A stretch of DNA of 43,048 nt from Candidatus Helarchaeota archaeon (GTDB lineage Archaea; Asgardarchaeota; Lokiarchaeia; Helarchaeales; HEL-GB-A). The stretch covers positions 1-43,048 of the forward strand of contig JAEOSY010000061.1 in NCBI GenBank assembly GCA_016840125.1, given 5' to 3'. Shown in pieces: positions 17,302 through 27,072 of this stretch (its first letter is position 1; every line of letters starts with the position of its first letter). A model generated the notes under the pieces. The model was not told the DNA's origin, searched no databases, and saw nothing but the letters and a program-made list of their open reading frames with translations. A program made the translations under genes and the position numbers.

Positions 17302-18798
17302 TCAAACTTCTAGTAAGCCGTCCCAGGCCACCCGCTCTTTTTCAAAGTGGGCATTAATAATTTTGCATTCCTTTCCAAGTTCCATGGTTGATCTTGTATT
17401 TTTATCATAGACTGGCCAATCGGGCAGTCCTTCATGGTTAGGATTTCCAGTACGTGCAAAGGCTATCCACGCATCCATTATGTTCTCACTTAATACTTTG
17501 AGTTCAGGTCCCTTACCCACGAACATACGCCATTTGGGATCTGCATATGTTCCAAAGACGAAGGGTATATCAAGTGCATGGCAAGCCCCAAACATCCCCT
17601 TAAAAATGGGCGACGTCCAGGTGAGTAGATAATTGTACGTATTCGACTGATACTGGCTTTGCGCTTCTAATAAACGGGTGGTAGAGATACGAAACATCAT
17701 ATCTGTAATGATTGCATTGAAGATCTCCTTGGGATCCGTAGAAATCTTTCCTTTCCTTGCTTCTTTATAAGTATTAAGCATTGCCTCACTTTTTTCCCTA
17801 TCTATACCTGCCATAAGCAAGAATCCAATGGCAAATTTGTCATCCTTAATCTCTTTCATAGATGGATTAAGCGCTGTGAATAACTTCGCTTCTTCTAAGG
17901 TAGTTCCAATCATGAAATCTATATCGGCACAATCACCGTTTTGAAATGCCTTTAAAGGATGAATGGGTAATGTATCTCCATCAATTACAGGACGTAAAGC
18001 CAGAATATTTGTAGGATCTTGGGCAAAAACCTTATTTTGTGACGCCATTATATCTTCGGGTGGAATCTCAAACAATTTTTGGAGGTCATCCTTCTTGATA
18101 CCTAATTTTCTTAAAATTCTCTTCGAAAATTTGTTGCTTTTTCTTGGATCGATAAAAGGAGCGCTCTGAGCAATAACCCGATGAAATAATCCTTTTGCCC
18201 TGGGCATCGCACATAAAGAAACTACTGAATATCCTCCTGCAGATTCACCAAAAATCGTAACGTTATTTGGATCACCCCCAAATGATTCAATATTATCTCG
18301 TACCCATTCAAGAGCTAATATCTGATCGAGTGATCCCACATTCACTGGGAGTCCTTGAAGATATAAATAGCCAAAAGAACCTAGTCGATAGTTAATTGTG
18401 ACCACAACAACATCCCCACGACGTGCTAAAGCTGATCCATCATACGCCGGATCAACTCCCCCTCCGAAAAGGAACGCTCCGCCATGGATCCAGAACATCA
18501 CGGGTCGCTTACCATTATCTGCTGCTGGAGTCCAAATGTTTAAATTTAAACAATCTTCACTTTCAGGTTTGAGTTTATCAAAGAATTCTTCAAGCTGTGA
18601 ATATGCTTGAAACGCGCAAGAACAATATTCCGTAGCATCAAGCACCTCATCCCAAGCTTTTACTGGAACTGGCGGCTGGAAGCGTAAATCACCTACGGGC
18701 GGTTCACCAAATGAGATGCCTTTAAATATTTCTAAGTCACTCTCTTTATAGCCTTGGATTTTTCCACTTTTAGTCTTGATAATTTCTGTTTTATCCAT
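17302..18798 (-). CDS. Type B carboxylesterase/lipase
   Basis: Alpha/beta-hydrolase of the carboxylesterase type B family. It has the N-terminal GKIQGY and FKGISFGEPP segments, the oxyanion-hole WIHGGAFLFG, the nucleophile motif FGESAGG and the catalytic-His region CHALDIPFVFG. The EDCLNLNIW motif is also typical. There is no signal peptide, so the enzyme is probably cytosolic and hydrolyses carboxylic esters of unknown identity. I place the start at ATG 18798 because TAGGAGC (18806-18812) sits just before it and family members begin near there; an upstream ATG at 18831 would include that site in the coding region. Length (498) is normal. This family is commoner in bacteria and eukaryotes than in archaea, so transfer is possible. 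Confidence 0.92.
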   Translation of the reverse strand: MDKTEIIKTKSGKIQGYKESDLEIFKGISFGEPPVGDLRFQPPVPVKAWDEVLDATEYCSCAFQAYSQLEEFFDKLKPESEDCLNLNIWTPAADNGKRPVMFWIHGGAFLFGGGVDPAYDGSALARRGDVVVVTINYRLGSFGYLYLQGLPVNVGSLDQILALEWVRDNIESFGGDPNNVTIFGESAGGYSVVSLCAMPRAKGLFHRVIAQSAPFIDPRKSNKFSKRILRKLGIKKDDLQKLFEIPPEDIMASQNKVFAQDPTNILALRPVIDGDTLPIHPLKAFQNGDCADIDFMIGTTLEEAKLFTALNPSMKEIKDDKFAIGFLLMAGIDREKSEAMLNTYKEARKGKISTDPKEIFNAIITDMMFRISTTRLLEAQSQYQSNTYNYLLTWTSPIFKGMFGACHALDIPFVFGTYADPKWRMFVGKGPELKVLSENIMDAWIAFARTGNPNHEGLPDWPVYDKNTRSTMELGKECKIINAHFEKERVAWDGLLEV

Positions 18799-18852
18799 TT
18801 CAAAAGCTCCTAAACATAAAAACCCATTCAAATTTCATATTATTCATCATCA

Positions 18853-18868
18853 ATGTAAATGTTTACAT
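18853..18868. promoter_or_regulatory. Inverted repeat in the carboxylesterase promoter
   Basis: A perfect inverted repeat with 7-base arms and a 2-base centre (ATGTAAATGTTTACAT) lies 54 bases upstream of the esterase ATG. A/T-rich sequence that could hold a TATA box lies about 20-35 bases farther upstream. This position suits a repressor operator; no regulator gene is adjacent. Confidence 0.4.
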
Positions 18869-18940
18869 GATAAACACTAAAAATTCGTAATTAATAATAA
18901 ATTAAGGTTTTATCAAAAGGGGATTTGTATAGACCTATAC

Positions 18941-20512
18941 TTAAGTAAAGAACCGCTTAATGAGGTGAATTCCCGGATCAAATTGACTGATCTCACCGGT
19001 CCAGGTTTCAAAATAATCCTGGAATATATCTTCATAATTATAAAGAAGTTCCTCCAATTTCTGATGGAGAATCTTCAGATCTTTGGATGAAATTAGGGCA
19101 CCAGTTAAATATTTTCCATAGTGAATGATGATTTTTTTATTTTTCTGACTAAAGACCTCAATTCGTTCATCACTTTTTGTTAATTCTTGTATGAGTGCAA
19201 TCATGCCGCTAATGCCTCCTGCAAAAAGCTCTTTATCAACTAATTTTTCCTTTCGAAATGCTTGATGAACGAGACATACACCAGTATGTGCAATGAGAAA
19301 TAGATGGTTGATACAACTTCTCCACTCCCGTTCGTCTTTTGAAGGGAGGCTATCTTTTGCATGGAGGATAGCAATGATAGCTGATGGGAATGTCACGAGA
19401 ACAACTAATGCAACGTATGAAAAAGTAAATGATTTGGTTAGCTCACCTATTAAATGTCCCAATCCCAGTCCGCCAAACATAAATGCCCAAGGAACTCCGA
19501 TAAAGGATTTATACCTTTTCTCATCAATATCCAAAAATACGGTTATTACAATATTAAAAAAAATTGCAAATTCTATTCCAAAAAAAATCCAAGCTATAAC
19601 CATCGTCAATGTGTTAGAACTAAACGCAAAAGCAAATAGTCCTATACAAGTAATAAATAATCCAATAAGAATAAGTTTCGTTCGACCAATGCGGTCCATT
19701 AATACTCCGACGGGATATGCCATGATTACCATGGTTAGGGCAATAAAGAAATTAGTATTTTCCATTCCAGTAACAGTATAGGCATTTCCTCCAAAAAATA
19801 GAGCGCCGGCTTCACTAGCAATTTGGTGCATCACAGGATTTACAATAACTTGCCATGTGAAGAGGCCAACAACTATCCAAGCCAGAAAAATAGGAATACT
19901 ATAACAAATAATATCGCGGTTATTAAGATCTTGAATATAACCCTCCTCTTTTTTCTCAACATTAACTAACGAATACTTTTGATTGAGAAAAAAACTAATG
20001 CCTCCGAGTAGTATAAATACACCACTAATTATCATAAAAACGTGAATACTATTGGGAATATACACTGACGCAATAGCATAAAACGCATAGAAAACCCCGT
20101 TACAAGTAACTATTAAGCTAATATTACGCCCTCTGCTTTCAATCTCAGTAACATTCTTAATAAAAGAAATATAACCTATCATCATTATTATACCAATAAA
20201 TCCCGCCAGAAAATATCCTGTTATAGTAATCCATAAATTACGAAATAATACAACACTGAGAAGAGAAAGTCCAAGCGGAATGTTCAAAAAACAGAAAAAA
20301 TAGGGATTTTTGATATTTCTACATATTTTTGCCCAGAGTAACCCACCAATTATTGCTCCGAGGCTTACAAATAACGCTAATAGTTTATCTAGATTATTTT
20401 CTAAACAAAAACTATAAAATATATCCCCAAAAGCTGCAATAGCAGCAGAAAAAAGAAGGATTAAATTAAAGCAGATAAAAATAGTTCCTAAGCGAGTTCG
20501 GTTTGAATTCAA
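18941..20512 (-). CDS. MFS transporter with C-terminal longin/roadblock-like domain
   Basis: About 12 hydrophobic segments fill residues 1-385. The loop YPVGVLMDRIGRTKLI is the typical MFS inter-helix motif, and DIDEKRYKS marks a later cytosolic loop. Residues about 395-523 are soluble: the pattern FLIAHTGVCLVHQAF, then LFAGGISGMIALIQEL, then KKIIIHYGKYLTGALIS, then a long helix. That alternation fits the longin/roadblock-like fold common in Asgard proteins. In eukaryotes such domains bind small GTPases or serve membrane traffic. The substrate is unknown. The start is a TTG at 20512; the reading frame opens only about 10 codons upstream. Confidence 0.8.
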   Translation of the reverse strand: MNSNRTRLGTIFICFNLILLFSAAIAAFGDIFYSFCLENNLDKLLALFVSLGAIIGGLLWAKICRNIKNPYFFCFLNIPLGLSLLSVVLFRNLWITITGYFLAGFIGIIMMIGYISFIKNVTEIESRGRNISLIVTCNGVFYAFYAIASVYIPNSIHVFMIISGVFILLGGISFFLNQKYSLVNVEKKEEGYIQDLNNRDIICYSIPIFLAWIVVGLFTWQVIVNPVMHQIASEAGALFFGGNAYTVTGMENTNFFIALTMVIMAYPVGVLMDRIGRTKLILIGLFITCIGLFAFAFSSNTLTMVIAWIFFGIEFAIFFNIVITVFLDIDEKRYKSFIGVPWAFMFGGLGLGHLIGELTKSFTFSYVALVVLVTFPSAIIAILHAKDSLPSKDEREWRSCINHLFLIAHTGVCLVHQAFRKEKLVDKELFAGGISGMIALIQELTKSDERIEVFSQKNKKIIIHYGKYLTGALISSKDLKILHQKLEELLYNYEDIFQDYFETWTGEISQFDPGIHLIKRFFT

Positions 20513-20765
20513 ATCTTTGGACTCTGACAGTAGAACAGCTCCTCATTCACATAATTAAATTATTTTTCAAATTTATATGTGTTTGGAGAAAGAAACAGAA
20601 ATAGCCAGCGAGGCAAAAATGATAATACCAGCTCATCAGCGTCAAGTAGCTACGAAATTGAATATAAAAGAAGCAATGAAAAAGCTGGGAATTCCGAGAC
20701 GCCGTTTAATTTTCCAATAGACTCCTCATGGTTTTTCATACTTGTCAAGATCTCACCCTCCAAAA
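20513..20765. other. Gene-free spacer between the P-type ATPase and MFS genes
   Basis: I see no convincing gene. On the minus strand a good GGAGGGTGAG site (20752-20761) precedes a 31-codon frame starting at TTG 20748 or ATG 20739. It has no recognisable features and is too short to call. The MFS promoter should lie in the A/T-rich part near 20540-20580. Confidence 0.4.
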
Positions 20766-23639
20766 TTATTTAAGGGACGCACTCAGAAACGGTTTAAGTA
20801 ATTCTATCCAAAGGACGGAGGCGAATCCAACAATAACTGCCAATAATACAAGATCCAAGCTCAGAGATGTGAATAAGAACAGATCCTGCAGCATTGGAAT
20901 TCCTAATATTAAGATTGTTAAACCCCCCACAAAAATAATCAAAATCCAGTACATCCGGTTTCTTACCAAAAGTAATCGTAGAAAGTTCCGTTTCATGGAT
21001 CGACTGGTTAAAATAAGTGTTAAATTCGCTAAGATAAGTGCAATCATAGTAACAGTTCGCATAGTAATAATTGAAACTCCTGGAATTATTGACGTCAAAT
21101 AAAGGATTAACCCTAACAAACCTAAACCTATTACCAGACCTTGTGCGATTGACAGCCCAAATCGTGCTTTCGATATTATAGGTGTATTAATATCTCGCGG
21201 TGCTTTATTCATTACATCCTCCTCCGCAGGCTCATTTTCAAAGACTAGTGTACAGGCTGGATCAATAATTAATTCCAAAAGCACAATATGAATAGGTGCT
21301 AGAAATCCTGAAAATCCCAGAAATAATGGAACAATACTCAATATTACTATCGGTACATGAACTGCAATTATAAACATCATTGCTTTCTGTAGATTATCAA
21401 AAATTCTACGTCCTTGTTTTACAGCCTCAGTAATTGATGAAAAATCATCTTCAATAAGGACTAAATCTGCTGCTTCTCGTGCTACATCTGTCCCTCTGGC
21501 GCCCATTGCAACCCCCACATCTGCAGTTTTCAAGGCGGCTGCGTCATTTACTCCATCTCCAGTCATTGCAACAAACTCGCCAGACCCTTTCAGATTCTTT
21601 ACAATTTCTAACTTCTGAGCTGGTGATGTACGACTAATCACATTAACTGCCTGATTTTTTATGATTTCCTTATCCCGCCCCTCTTTTTTAAGCTCAGACA
21701 ATTCTTTTCCTGTAATTACTCCATTGATATTCCTTTTTTTATCACCAAATGTAAGTCCTACTGATTTGGCAATTGCTTCAGCTGTTTCCGGATGATCTCC
21801 AGTTACCATTATGACTCTAATACCCGCATTTCGGCATTGAACAAGAGCCGATGCAGTTTCGGGACGAGGCGGGTCATGGAGGCCAAGCAACCCTAAAAAT
21901 CGGAATTTTAAGTCATGTTGTTTCTGTGGAAGATCCCGATAATGGCAGTGATCAATATCATTGCCTGCTACCCCAAGCACTCGCAATCCTTCATTTGCCA
22001 TGATTCTAATGGTTTTTTCTACAATATCTCTTTCATGCTCCATCATGTGGCAGAGATCAAGAACTGATTCTGGTGCCCCTTTCATCGACAACATACATGG
22101 CTGCTCTGCATCGCTATCTTCATGAGCCCATACATGTGTTGTTGCAGGCAAATCCGACGATAATTCATAGTGCTTTAAAATGTTCCATCGTTCTGGAATT
22201 GCCAACTCTTGATGTCGCCAAACGTACCGATCCGCTAATTCATTGAATGCCAATTCCATGGGATCAAAGGGGTTGGGTTCGCTCGCTAAAACCGCGTATC
22301 TTGCTAGATTATCTAACTGATAGGGCAGATCTAATTCAGTTTTTGCTCTATCCTTTCCATGGATTTTTTTATATTTTGCCTCAATTTTTGCAAGATTGAA
22401 AATGACCGCGCCCTTTATTACACATTCTTCGGGACATTGCTCGCATTCCTCCTGTGATACCTGATTTACGAATCTGATTTTCTCCTTCAAGTCATCCTTT
22501 TTTACATCCTTGATACATTGCTCATCCCCATCCAGTATAGGCTCAATGGATATTAAATCTTCTGTAAATTCGCTACTTATTGACGCAGTTGTTTTAACCA
22601 TAGGAAAAACCGCAAGTGCGACAACCTTCATCTTATTCTCAGTCAGAGTACCGGTTTTATCTGTGCATAATACTGAAACGGCTCCCAATGCTTCAATAGC
22701 AGGAACCCGCCGAGTTAAAACATTTTTAGAGGCGATTCTATACGCCCCTAATGCTAAAAAGATCGTTAGAACAATGGGAAATTCCTCTGGTATCAGAGCA
22801 AGTGCTAAGGCTATACCCGCAAGTATTCCCGGAATAAGATCTACGAGCCAAAAGGCATAATAGCAGACAACAATTAGACAACTAACTAGAGCAACAATAC
22901 CTATACGTCTTACTAATACTCCTGTTTGTTTCTGCAATGGTGTTTCCTCTTGTTTAATATCTCTCAATCGTTCACTAATCCGCCCCATTTCCGTTTCCTT
23001 ACCGACCTTTACCACTCTGGTGACACTACGCCCTGCAACAACTCGAGTACCTGCAAAAATATGATGATTCTTCACATCCTCCTGTGTAGAGGTTTCCTTA
23101 ACTGATGATGGCTTCTTTTCTACAGGTACCGACTCTCCTGTTAAAAGACTTTCATCGACTTTCAAATTATTCGCTGTTAATATGATTTCATCCGCAGGAA
23201 CGACATCACCCTCCGCTATAAAGACAATATCATCCATAACAACCTCTCGCCCTGGAATGAGTTTTCCAATTCCACTACGCAAGACTTTTGCCCTTGGCGA
23301 TGACATTGCTCGTAAAGCTTCTACAGCACGGGAACTCCGAGCTTCTTGATAAATATCAATAAAAATAATGACTCCAATAAACGACAGTAAAACTAACCCT
23401 TCAGTAACATCTCCAATTATTATATATAAAATCGCGCCAATAAGTAATAAAACTAAAACGGGCTCGGTTATAGTATGCTTTAAAACCTCCCAAACTGACC
23501 CTAATCGCTCTCTAGCGATCTCGTTAGGACCATCTCGTGCGAAACGCACAGCTGCTTCTTCATCCGTGAGTCCAACAACGTCGCCAAACTCGATAGGCGC
23601 AAAAACCGGACGACCTGGTACTCTATCCTTTTTTGACAT
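20766..23639 (-). CDS. P-type cation-transporting ATPase
   Basis: Membrane pump of the P2-type family. The actuator motif is LLTGESVPVEK, the phosphorylated Asp is D327 in CTDKTGTLT, the nucleotide/hinge region includes VTGDHPETA and the conserved end is TGDGVNDAAAL. The ion-site helix has PEEFP in place of the PEGLP of Ca2+ SERCA pumps. About ten transmembrane segments are visible, and the N-terminal GLTDEEAAVRFARDGPNEI is the usual cation ATPase N-domain. The nucleotide domain has an unusual C-x2-C-x3-C cluster (CEQCPEEC). The cation is uncertain: calcium, sodium/potassium or manganese are all possible. It is divergent from the Fe-S protein gene with a spacer of about 108 bases. Confidence 0.92.
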   Translation of the reverse strand: MSKKDRVPGRPVFAPIEFGDVVGLTDEEAAVRFARDGPNEIARERLGSVWEVLKHTITEPVLVLLLIGAILYIIIGDVTEGLVLLSFIGVIIFIDIYQEARSSRAVEALRAMSSPRAKVLRSGIGKLIPGREVVMDDIVFIAEGDVVPADEIILTANNLKVDESLLTGESVPVEKKPSSVKETSTQEDVKNHHIFAGTRVVAGRSVTRVVKVGKETEMGRISERLRDIKQEETPLQKQTGVLVRRIGIVALVSCLIVVCYYAFWLVDLIPGILAGIALALALIPEEFPIVLTIFLALGAYRIASKNVLTRRVPAIEALGAVSVLCTDKTGTLTENKMKVVALAVFPMVKTTASISSEFTEDLISIEPILDGDEQCIKDVKKDDLKEKIRFVNQVSQEECEQCPEECVIKGAVIFNLAKIEAKYKKIHGKDRAKTELDLPYQLDNLARYAVLASEPNPFDPMELAFNELADRYVWRHQELAIPERWNILKHYELSSDLPATTHVWAHEDSDAEQPCMLSMKGAPESVLDLCHMMEHERDIVEKTIRIMANEGLRVLGVAGNDIDHCHYRDLPQKQHDLKFRFLGLLGLHDPPRPETASALVQCRNAGIRVIMVTGDHPETAEAIAKSVGLTFGDKKRNINGVITGKELSELKKEGRDKEIIKNQAVNVISRTSPAQKLEIVKNLKGSGEFVAMTGDGVNDAAALKTADVGVAMGARGTDVAREAADLVLIEDDFSSITEAVKQGRRIFDNLQKAMMFIIAVHVPIVILSIVPLFLGFSGFLAPIHIVLLELIIDPACTLVFENEPAEEDVMNKAPRDINTPIISKARFGLSIAQGLVIGLGLLGLILYLTSIIPGVSIITMRTVTMIALILANLTLILTSRSMKRNFLRLLLVRNRMYWILIIFVGGLTILILGIPMLQDLFLFTSLSLDLVLLAVIVGFASVLWIELLKPFLSASLK

Positions 23640-23747
23640 AATTCGGACACAAAAACCCTCATAGCGAGCTTAAAAAGTTTCTCCATAAAAAACATAAAAA
23701 AATTGAAATTAATTCAACTCTCTGATATCTCAAAGGTGAACTGGATT

Positions 23748-24899
23748 ATGACTACTAATGATGTGTATCAAAGGCTTGCAAACCATCTCCGCAGGATGCC
23801 TATTGATTATCCTCCCACCCAATCAGGTATTGAATTAAAGATTTTAAAGGATTACTATTTTACACCAGAAGAGGCCGAAGTGGCTTTGCAATTAGGTGTG
23901 TTGCCAGATTCCTTGAAGGTAATTTTTCGACGCGTAAAGAAAGCTGGAATGGATATCTCCATAGATGAGTTAGAACAGATGCTGGATCGCATGGTAAAGA
24001 AGGGGGCAATAGCAGGTGGTGCAATGTATGAACGTAAAGGGGATAGAAAATATTATAGCATCATTCATCTCGCAATTGGGATGCATGAATTCCACGTGGG
24101 CAAGCAAACGAAGGAATATGTGAGGGATATGGAGCAATACATGGAGGAAGGATTTCGTGAAGCATTCCATGTTAAAGGAACACCCCAAATACGCACTGTT
24201 CCTGTAGAAAAGAGTATCAGTTCTGAACGAAATGTTAGCAATTACAACAATGTCCGAAAAATAATTGAAAATCACGAAGGGCCCATTGCCGTCTTTAATT
24301 GTGTCTGTAAAGAAGGCAAGAAGCTCGTTGATGACCCATGTAAGCAGACAGATCTTTTGGAGGTATGCACCGGGTTTGGGACGGGCGCAAGGCATTTCGT
24401 AGAAGAGTTAGGGGTTGGACGGTATATTTCCAAGGAGGAGCTATTTGAGCTTCTCGAAAAGTTCGAAGAAGCAGGTTTAGTACTTCAACCTGATAATTCG
24501 AAGAATCCATCTTTTATGTGCGCATGCTGCAAATGTTGTTGTGGTGTTCTAAGAAGCGTAATGGGATTAGATCGTCCATCTCAATATTTAGCACCTAATT
24601 ACTTTGCGGTTGTGGATGTGGAACTATGTAAAGGCTGTAAGACATGCATTAAACGCTGCCAAATGGATGCTATAACGATCGAGGACGGAAAATCATCAAT
24701 TAATTTGGATTATTGTATTGGATGTGGGCTCTGCGTAACGAAATGTCCTACTAAGGCGCTTAAACTCCAAAAGCATAAGCGACAGAAGGTACCCCCTGTC
24801 AATCAAATGGCTAAGTATAGAAAGATTATGATAAGCCGGCGTGGTGTGGTAGGCACTGCAAAAATGCTGGTCAACCTTATTCTGGGACGGAGAATATAA
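23748..24899 (+). CDS. 4Fe-4S ferredoxin-type protein with N-terminal helical/wHTH region
   Basis: The N-terminal 115 residues are helical and resemble a winged-helix region (YYFTPEEAEVALQLG, IDELEQMLDRMVKKGAI). A middle segment has Cys at 185, 187, 198 and 207, and a dense cluster follows at 258-265 (CACCKCCC). A 2x[4Fe-4S] ferredoxin domain closes the protein: C294, C297, C300, C304 and C323, C326, C329, C333. Proteins of this layout are widespread in anaerobes and are usually annotated only as 4Fe-4S binding proteins; an electron-transfer role is inferred. ATG 23748 follows AAGGTGA at 23733-23739; a TTG at 23703 is less likely. The Yip1-like gene follows 18 bases later. Confidence 0.85.
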   Translation: MTTNDVYQRLANHLRRMPIDYPPTQSGIELKILKDYYFTPEEAEVALQLGVLPDSLKVIFRRVKKAGMDISIDELEQMLDRMVKKGAIAGGAMYERKGDRKYYSIIHLAIGMHEFHVGKQTKEYVRDMEQYMEEGFREAFHVKGTPQIRTVPVEKSISSERNVSNYNNVRKIIENHEGPIAVFNCVCKEGKKLVDDPCKQTDLLEVCTGFGTGARHFVEELGVGRYISKEELFELLEKFEEAGLVLQPDNSKNPSFMCACCKCCCGVLRSVMGLDRPSQYLAPNYFAVVDVELCKGCKTCIKRCQMDAITIEDGKSSINLDYCIGCGLCVTKCPTKALKLQKHKRQKVPPVNQMAKYRKIMISRRGVVGTAKMLVNLILGRRI

Positions 24900-24917
24900 A
24901 GGGAGGTCTGTGAAGTC

Positions 24918-25625
24918 ATGCCTACAGGATTTATGGAACGCCTCGCAGGTATGTTGTTTTCACCACGGAAGTATACTAAACAGCTCGCTACCGAACCGAT
25001 TTCTTGGAAAAAGTTCCTATTAACCTTCGCATTTGTCCAGCTTCTTAGTATTTACCTTGGGATAATAGTTATGTTCACCTTCCTTTATCCCGAATTGCAT
25101 TGGTTCCCAGATGCTATTAAATCAGGTCCTTCAATGTATATTATAACATTAGGGGATCCCTTTTTATTGGGTTTACTTTTTGCAGTCGGATATCTCCTCA
25201 TTACCATTATTAATTTTCTTTTTTTTGGGTTAATTCACTATGGACTCGGTAAATTGTTAGCTCGGGGTAGTTCCTCGAACTCTGGAAATTTAAAAGGTTT
25301 CTACGATATTTACGGCTTGAGTCTCGTTCCTTTGGCCCTTTTCGGTGTCTTCAATATATTCTGGATATATTTCTTTGAAAAAATAAATTATGCAAGTGTG
25401 AATTTCCCATTTGTTGATTTCACTCTCCCTGTTACAATTTACTTTTCTGTTTTGATGGTTATGCTCCTTTGGAGATGGGTAATCCAAATCAGAATTAATC
25501 AACAATACTTCAATCTCTCCAAAAAAAAGAGCTTAGTTCCAATTTTAGTACATATCTTATTTCTTGGGATCATTGTCATTGTTGCGATTGTATTTGGAAA
25601 TCAACTTGCTCTACAATTTGCTTAA
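24918..25625 (+). CDS. Yip1-like multi-pass membrane protein
   Basis: A 235-residue membrane protein with about five hydrophobic segments after a short N-terminal amphipathic stretch (LFSPRKYTKQL). This arrangement is typical of prokaryotic YIP1-family proteins. The eukaryotic Yip1 family works in ER-Golgi traffic with Rab GTPases, but the role of prokaryotic members is unknown. A GGGAGG site precedes the ATG. It is sandwiched between the Fe-S protein and the xylanase, 10 bases from the latter's start, so all three probably share one transcript. The family call rests on layout rather than a diagnostic motif. Confidence 0.6.
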   Translation: MPTGFMERLAGMLFSPRKYTKQLATEPISWKKFLLTFAFVQLLSIYLGIIVMFTFLYPELHWFPDAIKSGPSMYIITLGDPFLLGLLFAVGYLLITIINFLFFGLIHYGLGKLLARGSSSNSGNLKGFYDIYGLSLVPLALFGVFNIFWIYFFEKINYASVNFPFVDFTLPVTIYFSVLMVMLLWRWVIQIRINQQYFNLSKKKSLVPILVHILFLGIIVIVAIVFGNQLALQFA

Positions 25626-25635
25626 AGGAGGTTAT

Positions 25636-27003
25636 ATGAAAATGGCCAATAGAAAATCACGTCTGCAGTTCAATCGGATGGGAAAAGTAGGGCTCCTTAC
25701 GTTCCTTTTAATCAATGCCTCCTTTATATTTCTCATGCTTTCACCCTATATACCAAATGTTCTCGGGGAAATGCTTGACGAGCAATACTTCCAGGAAGCC
25801 CAGGAACGGATAGAACAAATTCGTAAAGGACAAATCAAAATTCATGTGCAATATAGCAATGGTTCTCCCGCAGTCGGAACTAGTGTCTTATACAATCATT
25901 CCAGCCATGAGTTTTTATTTGGAGCTATGTGTTTTCATTATAATATTTACACTGCAGCCCGTGGTTTTGATGCAACTGCCAATCAATCGTTCGCTGACCT
26001 CTTCAAGAAAGTCTTCAACCTAGCATTAATTGCATTTTACTGGGATATCTGGTCTGCCCCTGATGTGTTTGAGGAGGAACAACGAGTTAATGAGACCATT
26101 GCATTCTGTGAGGCAAATAATATCACCACGAAAGGGCATTGCCTCATTTGGAATCACGATGCCTGCATACCCGACTGGATGGACTATGAGAACATGAACG
26201 ACACAGCGAAACTCACGGCTTTTGAAAATCATATTAAGGACACTCTCACAAAATATAAGGATAAAATTTCCTACTGGGATATCATCAATGAGATCGCTCA
26301 TCGCCCCTTCCCCGAGTTTGATACGAAAGAACTTATTAATTTGACATTTAATTGGGCCCGGGAGACTGATCCCTCTGCGGGCTTAATCATAAATGATTAT
26401 GCCATGCTTGGACATGATTTTGGTTACGGTCCTACTGCTCAATTGTACTCCCAATTAAACGCAATGAATACTCCCTATGATGCTATTGGGATGCAAGCCC
26501 ATGCCTTTGAAAATGATTGGATCCCTACTTATGAAATTTGGTGGACTCTCGAAGGATTTAAGAAATTGAACAAACCGATCCATATCACCGAGGTTTTTGT
26601 GCCCTCTGTTCCTGTGCCAATAACGAATTCGTGGAAAAAAGGGTTGTGGAGCGAAGAAAACCAGGCTGAATACATCCGTCGGTTGTATACCATGGTATTT
26701 AGCCATCCATCAGTGGATTCCATTAGCTGGTGGGGTTTCAGGGATGGTGCTTATCGTGTGAATGATACCTATGGAAATGGTTTTGGGTTAGTGAATCCTG
26801 ATTTTAGCCCGAAACCCGCCTATGAGATGATCGATCAATTGGTGAATCATGACTGGCATACGGAAGGTACTCAAAACACGGATAGCAGTGGCGATCTTGA
26901 GTTTCAAGGGTATTATGGAATTTATAATCTCACAATTTCAGGTAGCAATTACCAAATCTTTCCGAAAGTGGGAGAACTTAACGAATTTAATATAACAATT
27001 TAA
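25636..27003 (+). CDS. Membrane-anchored or secreted GH10 endo-beta-1,4-xylanase
   Basis: A glycoside hydrolase of family 10. The TIM barrel shows KGHCLIWN near 166-173, the acid/base Glu E219 in WDIINE, MQAHAF near 286 and the nucleophile E319 in HITEVF. Residues 66-100 form the small beta-domain often found before GH10 barrels (IKIHVQYSNGSPAVG...FLFGAM). A hydrophobic segment at 19-40 is a signal peptide or membrane anchor, so the enzyme acts outside the cell on xylan-type polysaccharides. The start at 25636 follows a perfect GGAGGT; an upstream in-frame start would lie inside the Yip1-like gene. The family is mostly bacterial and fungal, so horizontal transfer is likely. Confidence 0.95.
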   Translation: MKMANRKSRLQFNRMGKVGLLTFLLINASFIFLMLSPYIPNVLGEMLDEQYFQEAQERIEQIRKGQIKIHVQYSNGSPAVGTSVLYNHSSHEFLFGAMCFHYNIYTAARGFDATANQSFADLFKKVFNLALIAFYWDIWSAPDVFEEEQRVNETIAFCEANNITTKGHCLIWNHDACIPDWMDYENMNDTAKLTAFENHIKDTLTKYKDKISYWDIINEIAHRPFPEFDTKELINLTFNWARETDPSAGLIINDYAMLGHDFGYGPTAQLYSQLNAMNTPYDAIGMQAHAFENDWIPTYEIWWTLEGFKKLNKPIHITEVFVPSVPVPITNSWKKGLWSEENQAEYIRRLYTMVFSHPSVDSISWWGFRDGAYRVNDTYGNGFGLVNPDFSPKPAYEMIDQLVNHDWHTEGTQNTDSSGDLEFQGYYGIYNLTISGSNYQIFPKVGELNEFNITI

Positions 27004-27072
27004 GAATGAAAGATACTCGTTCTCTAACCCAAGGTAAAGTTCTGTTATATTTAACTTCTATAAAAAAAATAC

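Noticed and set aside
20579..20773. 64-codon plus-strand frame in the spacer before the P-type ATPase gene
   Set aside because: Low-complexity polar composition, no ribosome site, overlaps the ATPase 3' end.
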